This document shows positions 28,121 through 38,400 of a stretch of 64,000 nucleotides of DNA, piece after piece. The position numbers were made by a program, and so were the translations under genes. The notes under the pieces were generated by a model. It saw only the letters and a program-made list of their open reading frames with translations, ran no database searches and was not told where the DNA came from. This DNA comes from Nostoc commune NIES-4072. GTDB taxonomy: Bacteria > Cyanobacteriota > Cyanobacteriia > Cyanobacteriales > Nostocaceae. The stretch covers positions 5,762,516-5,826,515 of the forward strand of contig NZ_BDUD01000001.1 in NCBI RefSeq assembly GCF_003113895.1, given 5' to 3'. Within the stretch, counting starts at the first letter, position 1. Every line of letters begins with the position of its first letter.

Positions 28121-29674
28121 TTGAAACTTGTATCTGATCCAGCGATCGCTAACAAAATCCGTAAAATGAATCAACGGGTACGGTGGCAAGATCCGTTAAT
28201 TGCGGAACGGAACATCGACCAAACTCGACTGGTTTTAGAGGATGGGCAAATAGACAATTCTGAGTTCTCATTTTTAGTTGTAGGTGATAGTGGTTCCGGT
28301 AAGCACCGGGGACACAATCCCCAGCGAAAGGTGGCTGAACTTATGTTGCCCCATCACAGCGAATGCCGTTTTATGCTGCATACCGGGGATGTGATCTATT
28401 TAGTGGGGTCGAGTGAATACTATCAGCAGAACTTCATCCAGCCTTATCGAGAGTTTCTCTTGGGGGGAGAGCATCCCCAACGGATTGCTTATGACCAGAT
28501 GATTTTTAAGCTGCCCATTTTACCTGTACTGGGAAATCATGATTACTATAACTTGCCGATTCTATTGAGCTTGGCCTCTCTGACAACATTACCCATTCGC
28601 CGCCTGTTGCGATCGCGCTTAGACCTAGATGTAGGCTTGCATGGTTCAGGAACGGGTGAAGCTTACGCACGGGCATTTCTGGACTATCTTCAGGCGTTTC
28701 AGCTTCCAGGAGAGTTAAATAATCATTTAAACCAGTACTACACAGCCAAGACAGATACAGGTTATTGTCTCAACTATGAACCTGGGCATTTTACTCGCCT
28801 TCCCAATCGCTACTACACTTTTCGCTATGGCGGTATTGATTTCTTTGCCTTGGATTCAAATACATTTAACGATCCACCACCACTACCTAAAACCAGACAA
28901 GGCGATGCCGATCGGAGAATTTTAGAAAAACGTCGTGAAGATTTAGAGCAAGAAAAGCAGCAAATCATTGAAACCTCAGCCAAGCTTCGTCCAGAAAACC
29001 CTAGCGAAGCCGACCAATTAGACGACTATCACGCCAAGCTGTCACAAATTGAAGAAATTATTGTTGATATCGACAAGCAATTAGCTGCTGATAAAACAAC
29101 GCTGACTGACATTGAACAACTAGACTGGCTTAAGCAAAAATTAATTGAATCTTGGAATAACTCTGAAGTTCGGGGAAGGGTGATTTATTTCCATCATCCA
29201 CCTTATGTGACTGAAGCAACAAAGTGGCAGCAAGCACAAACTCTGATAATTCGCGATCGCCTCCGTGGTGTGCTGGATGCGGTAGCTAAAGAAATAGGTT
29301 CCCTAACTCAGGGGCGTCCTTTGGTTGATTTGGTATTAAACGGTCACGCCCACTGCTTAGAACACTTGGAGACAATGGATACAGGACATGCTGATTCTCA
29401 TATCCACTGGATTGTTTGTGGCGGTAGCGGCTTTAGTTTGCGACGCCAGAGGATTGAGGGAGCAGATTTGATGGAGGAAAATAGATTAGTAGCGCGATCG
29501 CATCTCTTCATTGGTCGCAATGGTCAAGGTTTTCAGAAGCGGCGACCTTACTCAGGTTTACGCATTGACGTTAAAGGTGAAGGCCATCCTCAGTTTATTG
29601 TGCGTCCCTTGGTTGCTGAATGGCATCAGCGCCAATGGCACGATCGTGAATTTGAACCACTGATCATTGAATGA
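28121..29674 (+). CDS. Calcineurin-like metallophosphoesterase with coiled-coil insert
   Basis: A 517-residue metal-dependent phosphoesterase. Metal-binding motifs are present in order: VVGDSGSGKH (about residue 53), HTGDVIY (about 88), LGNHDYYNLP (about 141) and NGHAHCLEHLE (about 408). A charged helical stretch (about residues 262-335, e.g. ILEKRREDLEQEKQQIIE) is inserted between the third and fourth motifs and probably forms a coiled coil. The start TTG 28121 has AGGAG 12 nt upstream; an in-frame ATG lies 15 codons later. No signal peptide. The substrate is unknown. Adjacent to, and codirectional with, the lipid kinase. Confidence 0.87.
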   Translation: MKLVSDPAIANKIRKMNQRVRWQDPLIAERNIDQTRLVLEDGQIDNSEFSFLVVGDSGSGKHRGHNPQRKVAELMLPHHSECRFMLHTGDVIYLVGSSEYYQQNFIQPYREFLLGGEHPQRIAYDQMIFKLPILPVLGNHDYYNLPILLSLASLTTLPIRRLLRSRLDLDVGLHGSGTGEAYARAFLDYLQAFQLPGELNNHLNQYYTAKTDTGYCLNYEPGHFTRLPNRYYTFRYGGIDFFALDSNTFNDPPPLPKTRQGDADRRILEKRREDLEQEKQQIIETSAKLRPENPSEADQLDDYHAKLSQIEEIIVDIDKQLAADKTTLTDIEQLDWLKQKLIESWNNSEVRGRVIYFHHPPYVTEATKWQQAQTLIIRDRLRGVLDAVAKEIGSLTQGRPLVDLVLNGHAHCLEHLETMDTGHADSHIHWIVCGGSGFSLRRQRIEGADLMEENRLVARSHLFIGRNGQGFQKRRPYSGLRIDVKGEGHPQFIVRPLVAEWHQRQWHDREFEPLIIE

Positions 29675-29827
29675 ATGGGCATCGGAAAAGAGGAGGCAGG
29701 AGTTTTTCAATTTTGAATTTTAAATTGATTTCTCTCGATTCACTAGACTTCTTGCATAAATCCAAAATAAGAACCCCACCCCGCCAAAGCTACGCTTTGT
29801 CTCCCCTTTCAAACATCCTCTTAAATT

Positions 29828-30334
29828 CTATATTTGAGGTAACTTTGAAAACTGAGACTTTTTAAAGTCGATCAATAAAACTATTCTGGAGATATTGCTG
29901 CGATTCCAAACTTCATGCTCAACTGTATCATCAAAAACTAAGCACTTGCCTTCTTGCCAAGTTTTTGTTTCATCCCCCACTCGTATCGCACAGTCATCAG
30001 CAACAATTAAACCCAAATGACAACGGAGTACAGTGTTTATATATCCCTCATGAGGAAGAATGTGAGTTCCAGGTGCAAGGGAAGAAAAAGTTGCTGTGGT
30101 CATTCCAGGAATAGCTTCTATTAATTGTGTTGTTTCTGGACACAAACGGCAGTTATCCTCTAGTTTCTTTCCAAAAGAATACAAAGTAAAAATATCCCAG
30201 CCTTTGTTATAAAGAAACTCTTTTTGCCAAGGAATAGAATCATTTTGTTGCAGTCTATGAAACTCCTCTTTAATGAGCAGCCAGTTTAATTCTAGATTCT
30301 GTGTAAATCTAAAAATAGTAGTTTCGTAAAACAT
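29828..30334 (-). CDS. Aspartyl/asparaginyl beta-hydroxylase family dioxygenase
   Basis: A 168-residue protein of the AspH-type Fe(II)/2-oxoglutarate dioxygenase family (cupin fold). Visible marks are LAPGTHILPHEGYIN, LRCHLGLIVADDCAIRVGDE, WQEGKCLVFDDTVEHEVWN and SRIVLLIDF. The two metal histidines should be in RCHLGL and VEHEVWN, and the 2-oxoglutarate-binding arginine in SRIVLL. Such enzymes hydroxylate Asp/Asn or related groups; soluble bacterial members often act in natural-product pathways. It is last in the operon, starting 11 bp after the second P450. Substrate unknown. Confidence 0.88.
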   Translation of the reverse strand: MFYETTIFRFTQNLELNWLLIKEEFHRLQQNDSIPWQKEFLYNKGWDIFTLYSFGKKLEDNCRLCPETTQLIEAIPGMTTATFSSLAPGTHILPHEGYINTVLRCHLGLIVADDCAIRVGDETKTWQEGKCLVFDDTVEHEVWNRSNISRIVLLIDFKKSQFSKLPQI

Positions 30335-30345
30335 TTTTTATTTAA

Positions 30346-31563
30346 TTATTTTATGTTCATTGCTTTGAAGGTGACTGGAAGAGATTTTAAGCTCCGAAAA
30401 GGAACCTTTTTTCGCCATTCAACCTGTTCTTGTAATAACTGTATATCAGGTAATTGCACAAGAGTATTAATAGCAATTTCAGCTTCTAGCCGCGTTAATG
30501 CTGCACCCAAACAAGAATGAATACCATCAGCAAAAGCTAAGTGATTGTTATTAACTCGCGTAATATCAAAACGATCTGGTTCAGGAAATTGTGCAGGATC
30601 TCGATTTGCAGCCCCCAATACAACCAATACTTTATCACCAGACTGAATAGTTACACTATCTAAAAGAACATCTTGATTTGCTACTCGTGTAGTAATCTGA
30701 ATCGGGCTATCATAACGCAGTATTTCTTCTATAGCACCTTGAATAAGCATAGGTTGTGTCTTGATTTGTTGCATTTGCCCTGGGTGACGCAACAAAGCAA
30801 GCATACCGTTACTTATGAGATTGACTGTTGTTTCTTCACCAGTTAGAAAAAGTAACATACAGATGGAAATAATTTCTTCTTCAGTAAGCTTGTTATTCTG
30901 CTCTTTAACTGCTATCAAAGCACTCAAAAAATCCTGTTGTAAATTTATTTTACGTTGAGCAATCAAGCCCTTAAAGTAATCTGTAAATTCTAACGCCACT
31001 TTATTCATCTGCTCATAGTCTTCCAAAGACTTGAGTGGATCTAAAATCTCAGACAATTTATCTGACCAAAAATATAGCTTATACCAATCTTCAACAGGTA
31101 CTCCCAATATTGTGCAAATCACATTACAAGGTAAAGGACAAGCAAAATCGGCAATTATATCCATGTAGCCTTGATGTCGAATTTTACTAATTAGCTGCTC
31201 TGTGATTTGTTGAATTTGGGAATATAAACTTTTAACAGTAGCAGCAGAAAAAGCTTTACTTATTAGTCCTCGCAATCTAGTATGTTCTGGTGGGTCTAGA
31301 AATATTAACCATTTACTAATAGCTTGTGCAAGTGTATTGAAATTACCCAGATAATCGCTTTTATATTTAACGTGGTTTGGCATTTTATTAACACAAAAGC
31401 GAGAGTCTCGCAAAATTGCCTTAGCATCAGTATAGCGAGTAACTACCCACATATTATTGAAGCTCTGGTGTATTGGTTCAACAGAACGAAGTTTATGGTA
31501 AATGGGATAAGGATTATCATGAAAGGATGGTTCATAAGGATTAAACTTAAAAGAATTTTCCAT
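30346..31563 (-). CDS. Cytochrome P450 (second of tandem pair)
   Basis: A 405-residue soluble class I P450 monooxygenase that needs an external ferredoxin and reductase. Haem-thiolate loop FADGIHSCLGAALTRLEAE with Cys351; ExxR motif EEILRYDSPIQITTR; I-helix oxygen-activation motif LTGEETT. The haem loop has Ala-Asp where many P450s have Gly-x (FGxG), a small departure shared with its neighbour. The protein starts with the same NPYPIYHKLRS(V/E) block as the upstream P450, so the pair arose by duplication. Position in the FAAL-ACP operon suggests that it oxidises an ACP-bound acyl chain; that is inference. Confidence 0.95.
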   Translation of the reverse strand: MENSFKFNPYEPSFHDNPYPIYHKLRSVEPIHQSFNNMWVVTRYTDAKAILRDSRFCVNKMPNHVKYKSDYLGNFNTLAQAISKWLIFLDPPEHTRLRGLISKAFSAATVKSLYSQIQQITEQLISKIRHQGYMDIIADFACPLPCNVICTILGVPVEDWYKLYFWSDKLSEILDPLKSLEDYEQMNKVALEFTDYFKGLIAQRKINLQQDFLSALIAVKEQNNKLTEEEIISICMLLFLTGEETTVNLISNGMLALLRHPGQMQQIKTQPMLIQGAIEEILRYDSPIQITTRVANQDVLLDSVTIQSGDKVLVVLGAANRDPAQFPEPDRFDITRVNNNHLAFADGIHSCLGAALTRLEAEIAINTLVQLPDIQLLQEQVEWRKKVPFRSLKSLPVTFKAMNIK

Positions 31564-31637
31564 TTTTTGTTTTTGATTATTATCTTTAATTGGTTAGATT
31601 TACTGTCTACTATATTTACTAAAACCTGACAAAAAAC

Positions 31638-32906
31638 TTAGTTAATACTAAAATTCAATCTTAGAGCTTTTAAGCCACGGATGGCTATGTTTCTTCGCCA
31701 CTCTAATTTATCCCTAGCTAGTTTTAAATTAGGAAGCTCTTGAATCAGTGTATTAATAGCAATTTGAGTTTCTAGCCGTGCTAATGCAGCTCCCAGACAA
31801 TAATGAATATTATCGGCAAAAGCAACGTGATGATTCTGCTCTCGGTTAATATTTAACTGATCGGGGTTAGGAAACTGAGCAGAATCTCGATTAGCAGCAC
31901 CTAAGCACAAAACTATCTTTTCACCTGCTTTGATTTGTTGATTGCCTATTTCTAAATCATCAGTAGCAATCCGGGTAATCATCTGAATTGCACTATCGTA
32001 GCGAATGATTTCCTCTACCGCACTTTGAATTTTTGTTGGTTCTCTTTTGAGCTGTTCCATTTGTTCAGGGTGATTAAGCAATGCCAGTATTCCGTTACCT
32101 ATTGTATTACCTGTAGTTTCTTCTCCTGCACCAAATAACAATGTACAAACTGCCAATATTTCCTTTTGAGTTAATTTATCACTTTCCTCTTGAACTGTAA
32201 TTAGACTACTAATCAAGTCTTGCTGGGGATTTTTTTCTCGTTCATGAATCAAACTACGTAAATAGTCTTGAATCTCTTGCGTAGCCTGATTCATTCTTTG
32301 ATATTCTTCTAGTGATACCAATGGATCTAAAATCCTAGACAATACATTTGTCCACTGATGTAGCTGGTTTTGAGCTTCTTTTGGTATCCCCAAAAGTTTA
32401 CTAATAACTTTCACAGAAAGCGGACTGGCAAGATCGGCAACAATGTCTATACTTCCTTGATGCCTAACTTTATTTAGCAATTCATCTACAATTTCCTGAA
32501 CGAAAGGACACATCTGCTCAATAACTACGGGAGAAAAAGTTTTAACTAGCAATCCACGTAATCTAGTATGATCTGGCGGGTTCATATAAAATAAAAATTT
32601 GCTGGTAGTATAAGCCAGAGTATCCAAATTTTTCTCTTTGTTTTTAAGATATTTGCTTCTTTCATTGATTAATTTTGGTCTGTCATCAGTACGAATACAC
32701 CCACTTCTCAAAACTGCTTTGACATCAGCATAGCGAGTGACGAACCAATCACCGCCAATCAAGTATTTATGTACTGGATCTTCTGAGCGGAGGCGATGAT
32801 AGGTTGGATAAGGATTAGCATTAAATTCAGGATCAAAAATATTGTATTTTAATTTAATTGATCCTATTTGTTTGCTATTATTAGTATTAATAACTTCTTT
32901 ACTCAT
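31638..32906 (-). CDS. Cytochrome P450 (first of tandem pair)
   Basis: A 422-residue soluble P450. Haem loop FADNIHYCLGAALARLETQ with Cys370; ExxR motif EEIIRYDSAIQMITR; I-helix GAGEETT. The N terminus NPYPTYHRLRSEDPVHK and the region FLFYMNPPDHTRLRGLLVKTFSP match the neighbouring P450 at many positions. It begins 33 bp after the FAAL-ACP stop codon. The haem loop carries Asp-Asn where Gly is usual (FAxG). The likely substrate is the acyl chain on the fused carrier protein, by analogy with P450s acting on ACP-bound substrates. No dedicated redox partner is encoded nearby. Confidence 0.95.
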   Translation of the reverse strand: MSKEVINTNNSKQIGSIKLKYNIFDPEFNANPYPTYHRLRSEDPVHKYLIGGDWFVTRYADVKAVLRSGCIRTDDRPKLINERSKYLKNKEKNLDTLAYTTSKFLFYMNPPDHTRLRGLLVKTFSPVVIEQMCPFVQEIVDELLNKVRHQGSIDIVADLASPLSVKVISKLLGIPKEAQNQLHQWTNVLSRILDPLVSLEEYQRMNQATQEIQDYLRSLIHEREKNPQQDLISSLITVQEESDKLTQKEILAVCTLLFGAGEETTGNTIGNGILALLNHPEQMEQLKREPTKIQSAVEEIIRYDSAIQMITRIATDDLEIGNQQIKAGEKIVLCLGAANRDSAQFPNPDQLNINREQNHHVAFADNIHYCLGAALARLETQIAINTLIQELPNLKLARDKLEWRRNIAIRGLKALRLNFSIN

Positions 32907-32939
32907 ATTAGAAATTTATTTGATTTTATAGATTTTGCT

Positions 32940-35087
32940 TTAAACACTATCTAAAGAAGCCAATAATACTAATGATTGACTTTCTTTTGCTAAATACTGC
33001 GCTAGGATTTTGATGTTGGGATATTCCCAAAAAAGAGTAATTGCCAGTTCCAAACCTATCCATTGGCCTAATTCATTCGTCATACTGACTGACACTGCTG
33101 AATCTAAACCATAGGAAGTAAAAGACTCTTGAATATCTATTTGATCAGGGGGTAATTTTAGGTATAAAGCTAGATGAGAAATTAACCAGTTTTGAATTTC
33201 TGCTTCTGTAAAAGCTAGTTTCTCAGAGTGATTAACATCTGAATTGTGTGTTTGTTCCCGAAGCTCTTTTACTTCTGTTTGCAGTTTTAATAAATCTATT
33301 TGTGCAAGATTGGCAGTCCAATCTCCGACAATATCTAAATTTCCATTCAAAAAACCAATACGACAAGCCTGACGCTGAATTTTATTACTCGGCGTTTTCG
33401 GGATAGTTGCAGTTTTCAGCAGGGCGATCGCATAGACTTGCAACTGATATTCTTCAGATACAGCCTGACGTATGGCTTTTATAACCTCCAAAGCATCCAG
33501 GTTACGTAAGTAAGTCCGCTTTACCTCTTGAACAATAACTAACTGTTCAACTCCTGCAACTTCTAGAGAAAATGCTGCTCCACAATGAGGCCGTAGCGCT
33601 GGATGGCTGTTTTCAACTGTTAACTCGATATCCTGGGGATAATAATTTTGTCCTCGAATAATTATCATGTCTTTTAGGCGACCTGTAACAAATAGTTCGC
33701 CATTGAGCAAAAATCCTAAATCTCCCGTGCGGAGATAAGACCCCTCTTTTGGATCTTGAAGTTGAGCATGAAAAATCTGCTGCGTTTCGTCGGGTTTGTT
33801 CCAGTAGCCAATGGTTACACTCGACCCTGCAACCCAAATTTCTCCGACTTGTCCATCGGGACACTGAGTTAAAGACTCTGTATTGGCGATGCTCCCAGAG
33901 GGAGCCGTGCAAGGCACGATCGCAATTTTTTGGTTAGGAGTACTGTTACCAACACCAACGATCGCTATAACATTCTCTGTCTTACTAGTAGCATCTACAA
34001 TCAGATTCTGTTTCAAAGCTTGGTCTTGCACAAACCGAATTATTGGCACAGCTGCTTTTAAACCCCCAGATACAATTAGAGTCGTTTCTGCCATACCGTA
34101 GCAGGGGTAAAAAGCGCTCCTTCTAAAGCCACACTCTGCAAAGGTGGTGGCAAACTTCTCTATAGTTTCCGCACGTACAGGTTCAGCACCATTAAAAGCT
34201 ACTTCCCAACGGCTTAAATCCAGTTCTTGCCGTTGTTCGGGAGTAATCTTTTCAATACACAGATCATAAGCAAAATTGGGGCCACCGCTAGTAGTCGCTT
34301 GATAGTCGGAAATAGCTTTTAACCAGCGAAAAGGCTTTTGTATGAATGACTCTGGCGACATCAAAATGACTGAGCAGCCACCATATACAGGCTGTAACAC
34401 TCCACCAATTAGCCCCATATCGTGGTATGGAGGTAGCCAAATTACTCCGCGACTGTTAGCTGTATGTTCAAAAGATTTATAAATTAAATAAGAGTTATGT
34501 AATAAATTGCCATGACTTACCATCACTCCTTTTGGTTTCCCCGTTGTACCAGAAGTGTATTGAAGAAGTGCTAGTGAGTCATAATTAATTTCCGGCAAAA
34601 ACCAATCATCTGGTAAATTGTTGCTAATCTCATCAGTTGCTATCCATTGCAAAGCTACTAATTCTGCTTCTTGTTCGATGCTTTGTGCCGAGTTGGTAAT
34701 TAAAGATGTGGTGCTGAGTGCAAAAGTTGCCTGTGCATCAGATGCGATCGCCTTTACCCTTGTCATCCTTTGTTTACCCTGTGGTGGGTACACGGGTACA
34801 GCAATGACACCTGCATACAAACATCCAAAAAAAGCAACTATAAATTCTAGTCCAGGGGTGTAAAAAAGTAACGCTCTTGCTCCAAAAGCCTTCCTACTCT
34901 GGAGTAACGCTGCTAGTTTACGGGCTTTTTGATCTAATTCTGCATAAGTAAAGCTAACTTTTTCTGCTTCTCCATCTACTAAAAAAGTATATGGCACCTG
35001 ATTTGGTTGTTTTAGCGCCCTATAGTTGAGTAAGTGAATTAAAGTCGCTTCTTGTACAGAAGATGGAGAAAATAAATTGTGAATCAT
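32940..35087 (-). CDS. Fatty acyl-AMP ligase fused to an acyl carrier protein
   Basis: A 715-residue two-domain enzyme. The FAAL domain (about residues 1-580) activates a free fatty acid as acyl-AMP. Motifs: ALLQYTSGTTGKPKGVMVSH, WLPPYHDMGLIGG, FNGAEPVRAETIEKF, YPCYGMAETTLIVSGG, YLRTGDLGF and GRLKDMIIIRGQNYYPQDIE. The C-terminal carrier domain (about 630-710) has GLDSAVSV with S663 as the phosphopantetheine site. The acyl group is therefore loaded on its own ACP instead of CoA. First gene of a four-gene operon with two P450s and an AspH-type dioxygenase. No ketosynthase, condensation or thioesterase domain follows, which leaves product release open. A MITE lies 52 bp upstream. Confidence 0.95.
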   Translation of the reverse strand: MIHNLFSPSSVQEATLIHLLNYRALKQPNQVPYTFLVDGEAEKVSFTYAELDQKARKLAALLQSRKAFGARALLFYTPGLEFIVAFFGCLYAGVIAVPVYPPQGKQRMTRVKAIASDAQATFALSTTSLITNSAQSIEQEAELVALQWIATDEISNNLPDDWFLPEINYDSLALLQYTSGTTGKPKGVMVSHGNLLHNSYLIYKSFEHTANSRGVIWLPPYHDMGLIGGVLQPVYGGCSVILMSPESFIQKPFRWLKAISDYQATTSGGPNFAYDLCIEKITPEQRQELDLSRWEVAFNGAEPVRAETIEKFATTFAECGFRRSAFYPCYGMAETTLIVSGGLKAAVPIIRFVQDQALKQNLIVDATSKTENVIAIVGVGNSTPNQKIAIVPCTAPSGSIANTESLTQCPDGQVGEIWVAGSSVTIGYWNKPDETQQIFHAQLQDPKEGSYLRTGDLGFLLNGELFVTGRLKDMIIIRGQNYYPQDIELTVENSHPALRPHCGAAFSLEVAGVEQLVIVQEVKRTYLRNLDALEVIKAIRQAVSEEYQLQVYAIALLKTATIPKTPSNKIQRQACRIGFLNGNLDIVGDWTANLAQIDLLKLQTEVKELREQTHNSDVNHSEKLAFTEAEIQNWLISHLALYLKLPPDQIDIQESFTSYGLDSAVSVSMTNELGQWIGLELAITLFWEYPNIKILAQYLAKESQSLVLLASLDSV

Positions 35088-35138
35088 AGCTATTTATATT
35101 TACCTAATCAAGACAGAAATTAGTTGTTAATTTCCTAC

Positions 35139-35291
35139 TATAGGAATCCGGTTTGATTTGGAGAAAATATACGTAGGATGTGTTAGCGACAGCGTAACGC
35201 ATAAAACTCGTGTTCATAGTGCGTTACGAACTCCGTTCTAACACACTCTACAATACTTAATTTCGTTCAAAAATCAAATAGTAATCCTATA
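35139..35291. mobile_element. 153-bp MITE with TATAGGA ends, copy B
   Basis: Same length and ends as the element at 25903-26055, with the conserved block GTGCGTTACGAACTCCGTTC. It lies between the FAAL-ACP start and the RTX gene stop, in the probable promoter region of the FAAL operon. Confidence 0.75.
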
Positions 35292-35461
35292 AGTTATTTT
35301 CAGTATGTTTTACTCTTGCTAAGGTTATTAACGCCCCGACTAAGCAGCGCACTATCAAATCAGGTGAAAGATATAAGAGCAATATTCTTATATCTTCCAC
35401 ATCTTCTACTGATTACATAAAGTATCTTTGAGTATGTCTTACTATCACCTGATAGCCAGTT

Positions 35462-38400
35462 CTAGACCAAGACGTTACTGCCAATAACTAAAGAGTTAGC
35501 AGAGACATTATTCAAATTCACCAATAACCTAAACCCTTGGGTAGATGTTATTCCATCTGTATCAATCTGAACTTGAGTATTGACACCACTAGAAACAAAA
35601 CGCAAGTAGCTATCAGTAATAGGATTGCTACCACCGTAGCTCAGGCTATCAAACAAGTTAGTTAAAACTAGCTTGTCTTGGCTGGAATTAAAGTCAGTGA
35701 TGGTGTCACCACTGGTTCCTTTGTCACTGAAAGCTTGATAGATAAACTGATCAAAACCTGTTCCACCTGTAAGAGTGTCATTGCCAGCGCCGCCAACAAG
35801 AATGTCATTACCTGCGCCACCAATCAGGGTATCATTGCCTAGATCCCCACGCAGCAAATCATCACCGCTACGTCCATCAATAATGTCGTTTCCACCTTGA
35901 CCATTGATGACATCGTTAGAGTTCTCAAGACCCTTAATATTGTTGGAAAAATCATTGAAGAACGTGACTGTATTGCGTTCCAAAATGCCAGTTTGAGTCG
36001 AATCGGCATTAATGACATCAAAGTTGTCGCTTATGCTAGTTTGTCCATCAAATAGAAGATTACCAGTTGATGTGGAAAGGTTATCCAAGTTTTCCAGAGC
36101 AAAGTTTTGTAAGGTAACTTTGGTATCAGTCTTAGCAACTCCTTCAAATGTAACCTCTAGATTTTTGCCAGATTGAGTTAGAAGTAGATTGCGGGCTGTC
36201 AAGCCAGTTCCTTGGAATTTAATAGTATCCACTTCGGCAATAGTAGCTGCGGAAGGATTACTACCTCTGCCTACACCTCCGAAATTAAGAATAGTATGGC
36301 TTCCCTCTCCACGGGGTACGATAAACTCTTTTTGACCGCCACCACTAGAAACAGTATCAGATTCATAAGCACCAATATCTACGGTAGCAAACTTAAAGCG
36401 GTTAAAGTCAGTACCTCGTTGGTCAAAAGGGATGGATTCGGTAGTGTTACCATCTCCATCTAAATCAGTTGTATCTGCTGAGAGATTGGCGTTATTACCA
36501 GCATTGATCGCAATACTAGTGGGAACTAAGGCGTAAGTAGCTGTAGTGCCACCATTATTTTGCAAAATGGGATTAACAACTTGGTTTATGTTGGTAATTC
36601 CGGCTTCGGCAAAGGTAATATCGCTACCTGTACCAATTGTTCCTGATGCTCCGGCAGTAGTACCAATTAGATTATTGGCATTACCTGCGATGTCGCTATC
36701 AGTAGACACATCAGCCGCTTGATTATTGTTGTTAATATTCCCAGCAATAATGGTGTTTTTGACAGCAAGTGTGCCACCAAAGAAGTTCTCAATCCCACCA
36801 CCAAAAGTACTATTGAAATTAGCTACCACCGTATTGTTGGTAATGGTGTTGTTAATCAAGGTGGCTGTCCCTAAGTTGCCAAAACCACCACCGCCAAAGA
36901 CTCTGGCTTGGTTGCCCGATAGGGTAGTATTAATGACGGTAGCTGTACCTGAGTTTAAGATGCCACCGCCTGCATCACCTTGGTTATTAGAGAGAATGCT
37001 GTTGATAACGGTAGCTGTACCAAGGATATTTATTCCACCTCCAAGGTTGCCACGATTACCTTCAACAGCGCTGTTAGTTAAGACTAAATTACTATTTTGA
37101 TTAACTAAGATGCCGCCTCCATCTCCTGTTCCGGCATTGCCATTAGCAATGGTTAAGCCGTCAATTTTGGCATCTGTTCCCGTTCCAGAGATACTCAAAA
37201 CGCGGTTGGCATTATTACCACTCACCGTTAGTTGCTCGGCTCCTGTTCCAGAGATAGTAACATCATCTGTAATCCTGAGCTGCCCAGAAGTTAGGGTAAT
37301 GGTTTGGGCTGTGGCAAATTTTCCTGTCGTGTCGAAATCAACCGTATTAGCCCCAGCAAAGATATTGGCATTTTCAATTGCTTGTCGCAATGATCCTTCA
37401 CCGCGATCGTTGATGTTGGTGACGGTGGTATCGTTACGGGCAATAGTAACGGTAGCAGTTGGGTTGGTTGTATCGATACTATAACCAGCGTCGGGAGCTA
37501 GATTCAGTTTTAAACTTTCATCAGCTTCAGCCGCCAAGTCATTAATAGCAGCTAAGTTGATATCAACAAAGCTTTGCCCATCAGGAATAACAACGCTAAG
37601 AGTATTACCAGAAACCTTAATATTACCGCCACTAAGAGTGTAATCGTTCACAGAAGCACTGCTGCTATCAATAGTGAGTTTGACAGTTAAGTTACTGGCA
37701 GTACCAATGCGATTAACACGGTAAGTTCCTGCTATTCCTGTTTCTGTAGCAATGGGAGAAACTGCACTGAGACTGACAATCGGCTCCTGTACTTCAAAAG
37801 CACCGATATCCACTGTTCCGAATTTGCTGCGATCAAATGCTGTACCTCGTTGATCGGTGGTGACACCATTGGGAATAAAAGCATTATTACCTGCGTTGAC
37901 TGCTGGTGAAGTAGCCAGTAAAGCCTGGGTTTGAGTAGTCCCACCATTATTAGCTAGGGGTGCTAATCCGGGATTGGGGTTGACGATATCGCTGCCAGTG
38001 CCGATAGTTCCAGAAGCCCCAGCCGTAGTGCCAATCAGGTTGTTAGCATTGCCTGTAATATTGCCGAATACATCGGGCGCTTCACCGCCTAAATCTTTGT
38101 TATTGGCAATGATGGTATTAGATGCAGTAACCGTCCCACCTAATCTGAAAATTCCTCCACCATCGCCAGCACTATCGTTGTCAGCATCTGCCGTGTTGTT
38201 GGCAATGGTACTGTTACTTATGATGAGCAAACCTGAGTTTGTTACTCCACCGCCAGAAGAGTTGGCTTGATTGGCAGAGATTGTGCTGTTAATTATGTTA
38301 GCTGTATTTACAGTAGTGAGAGCGCCACCGTTAGCGTTAGCTAGGTTATTAGAAAGGGTACTATCGCTTAGTGTAATTGTGCCGAAATTATAGATCCCAC

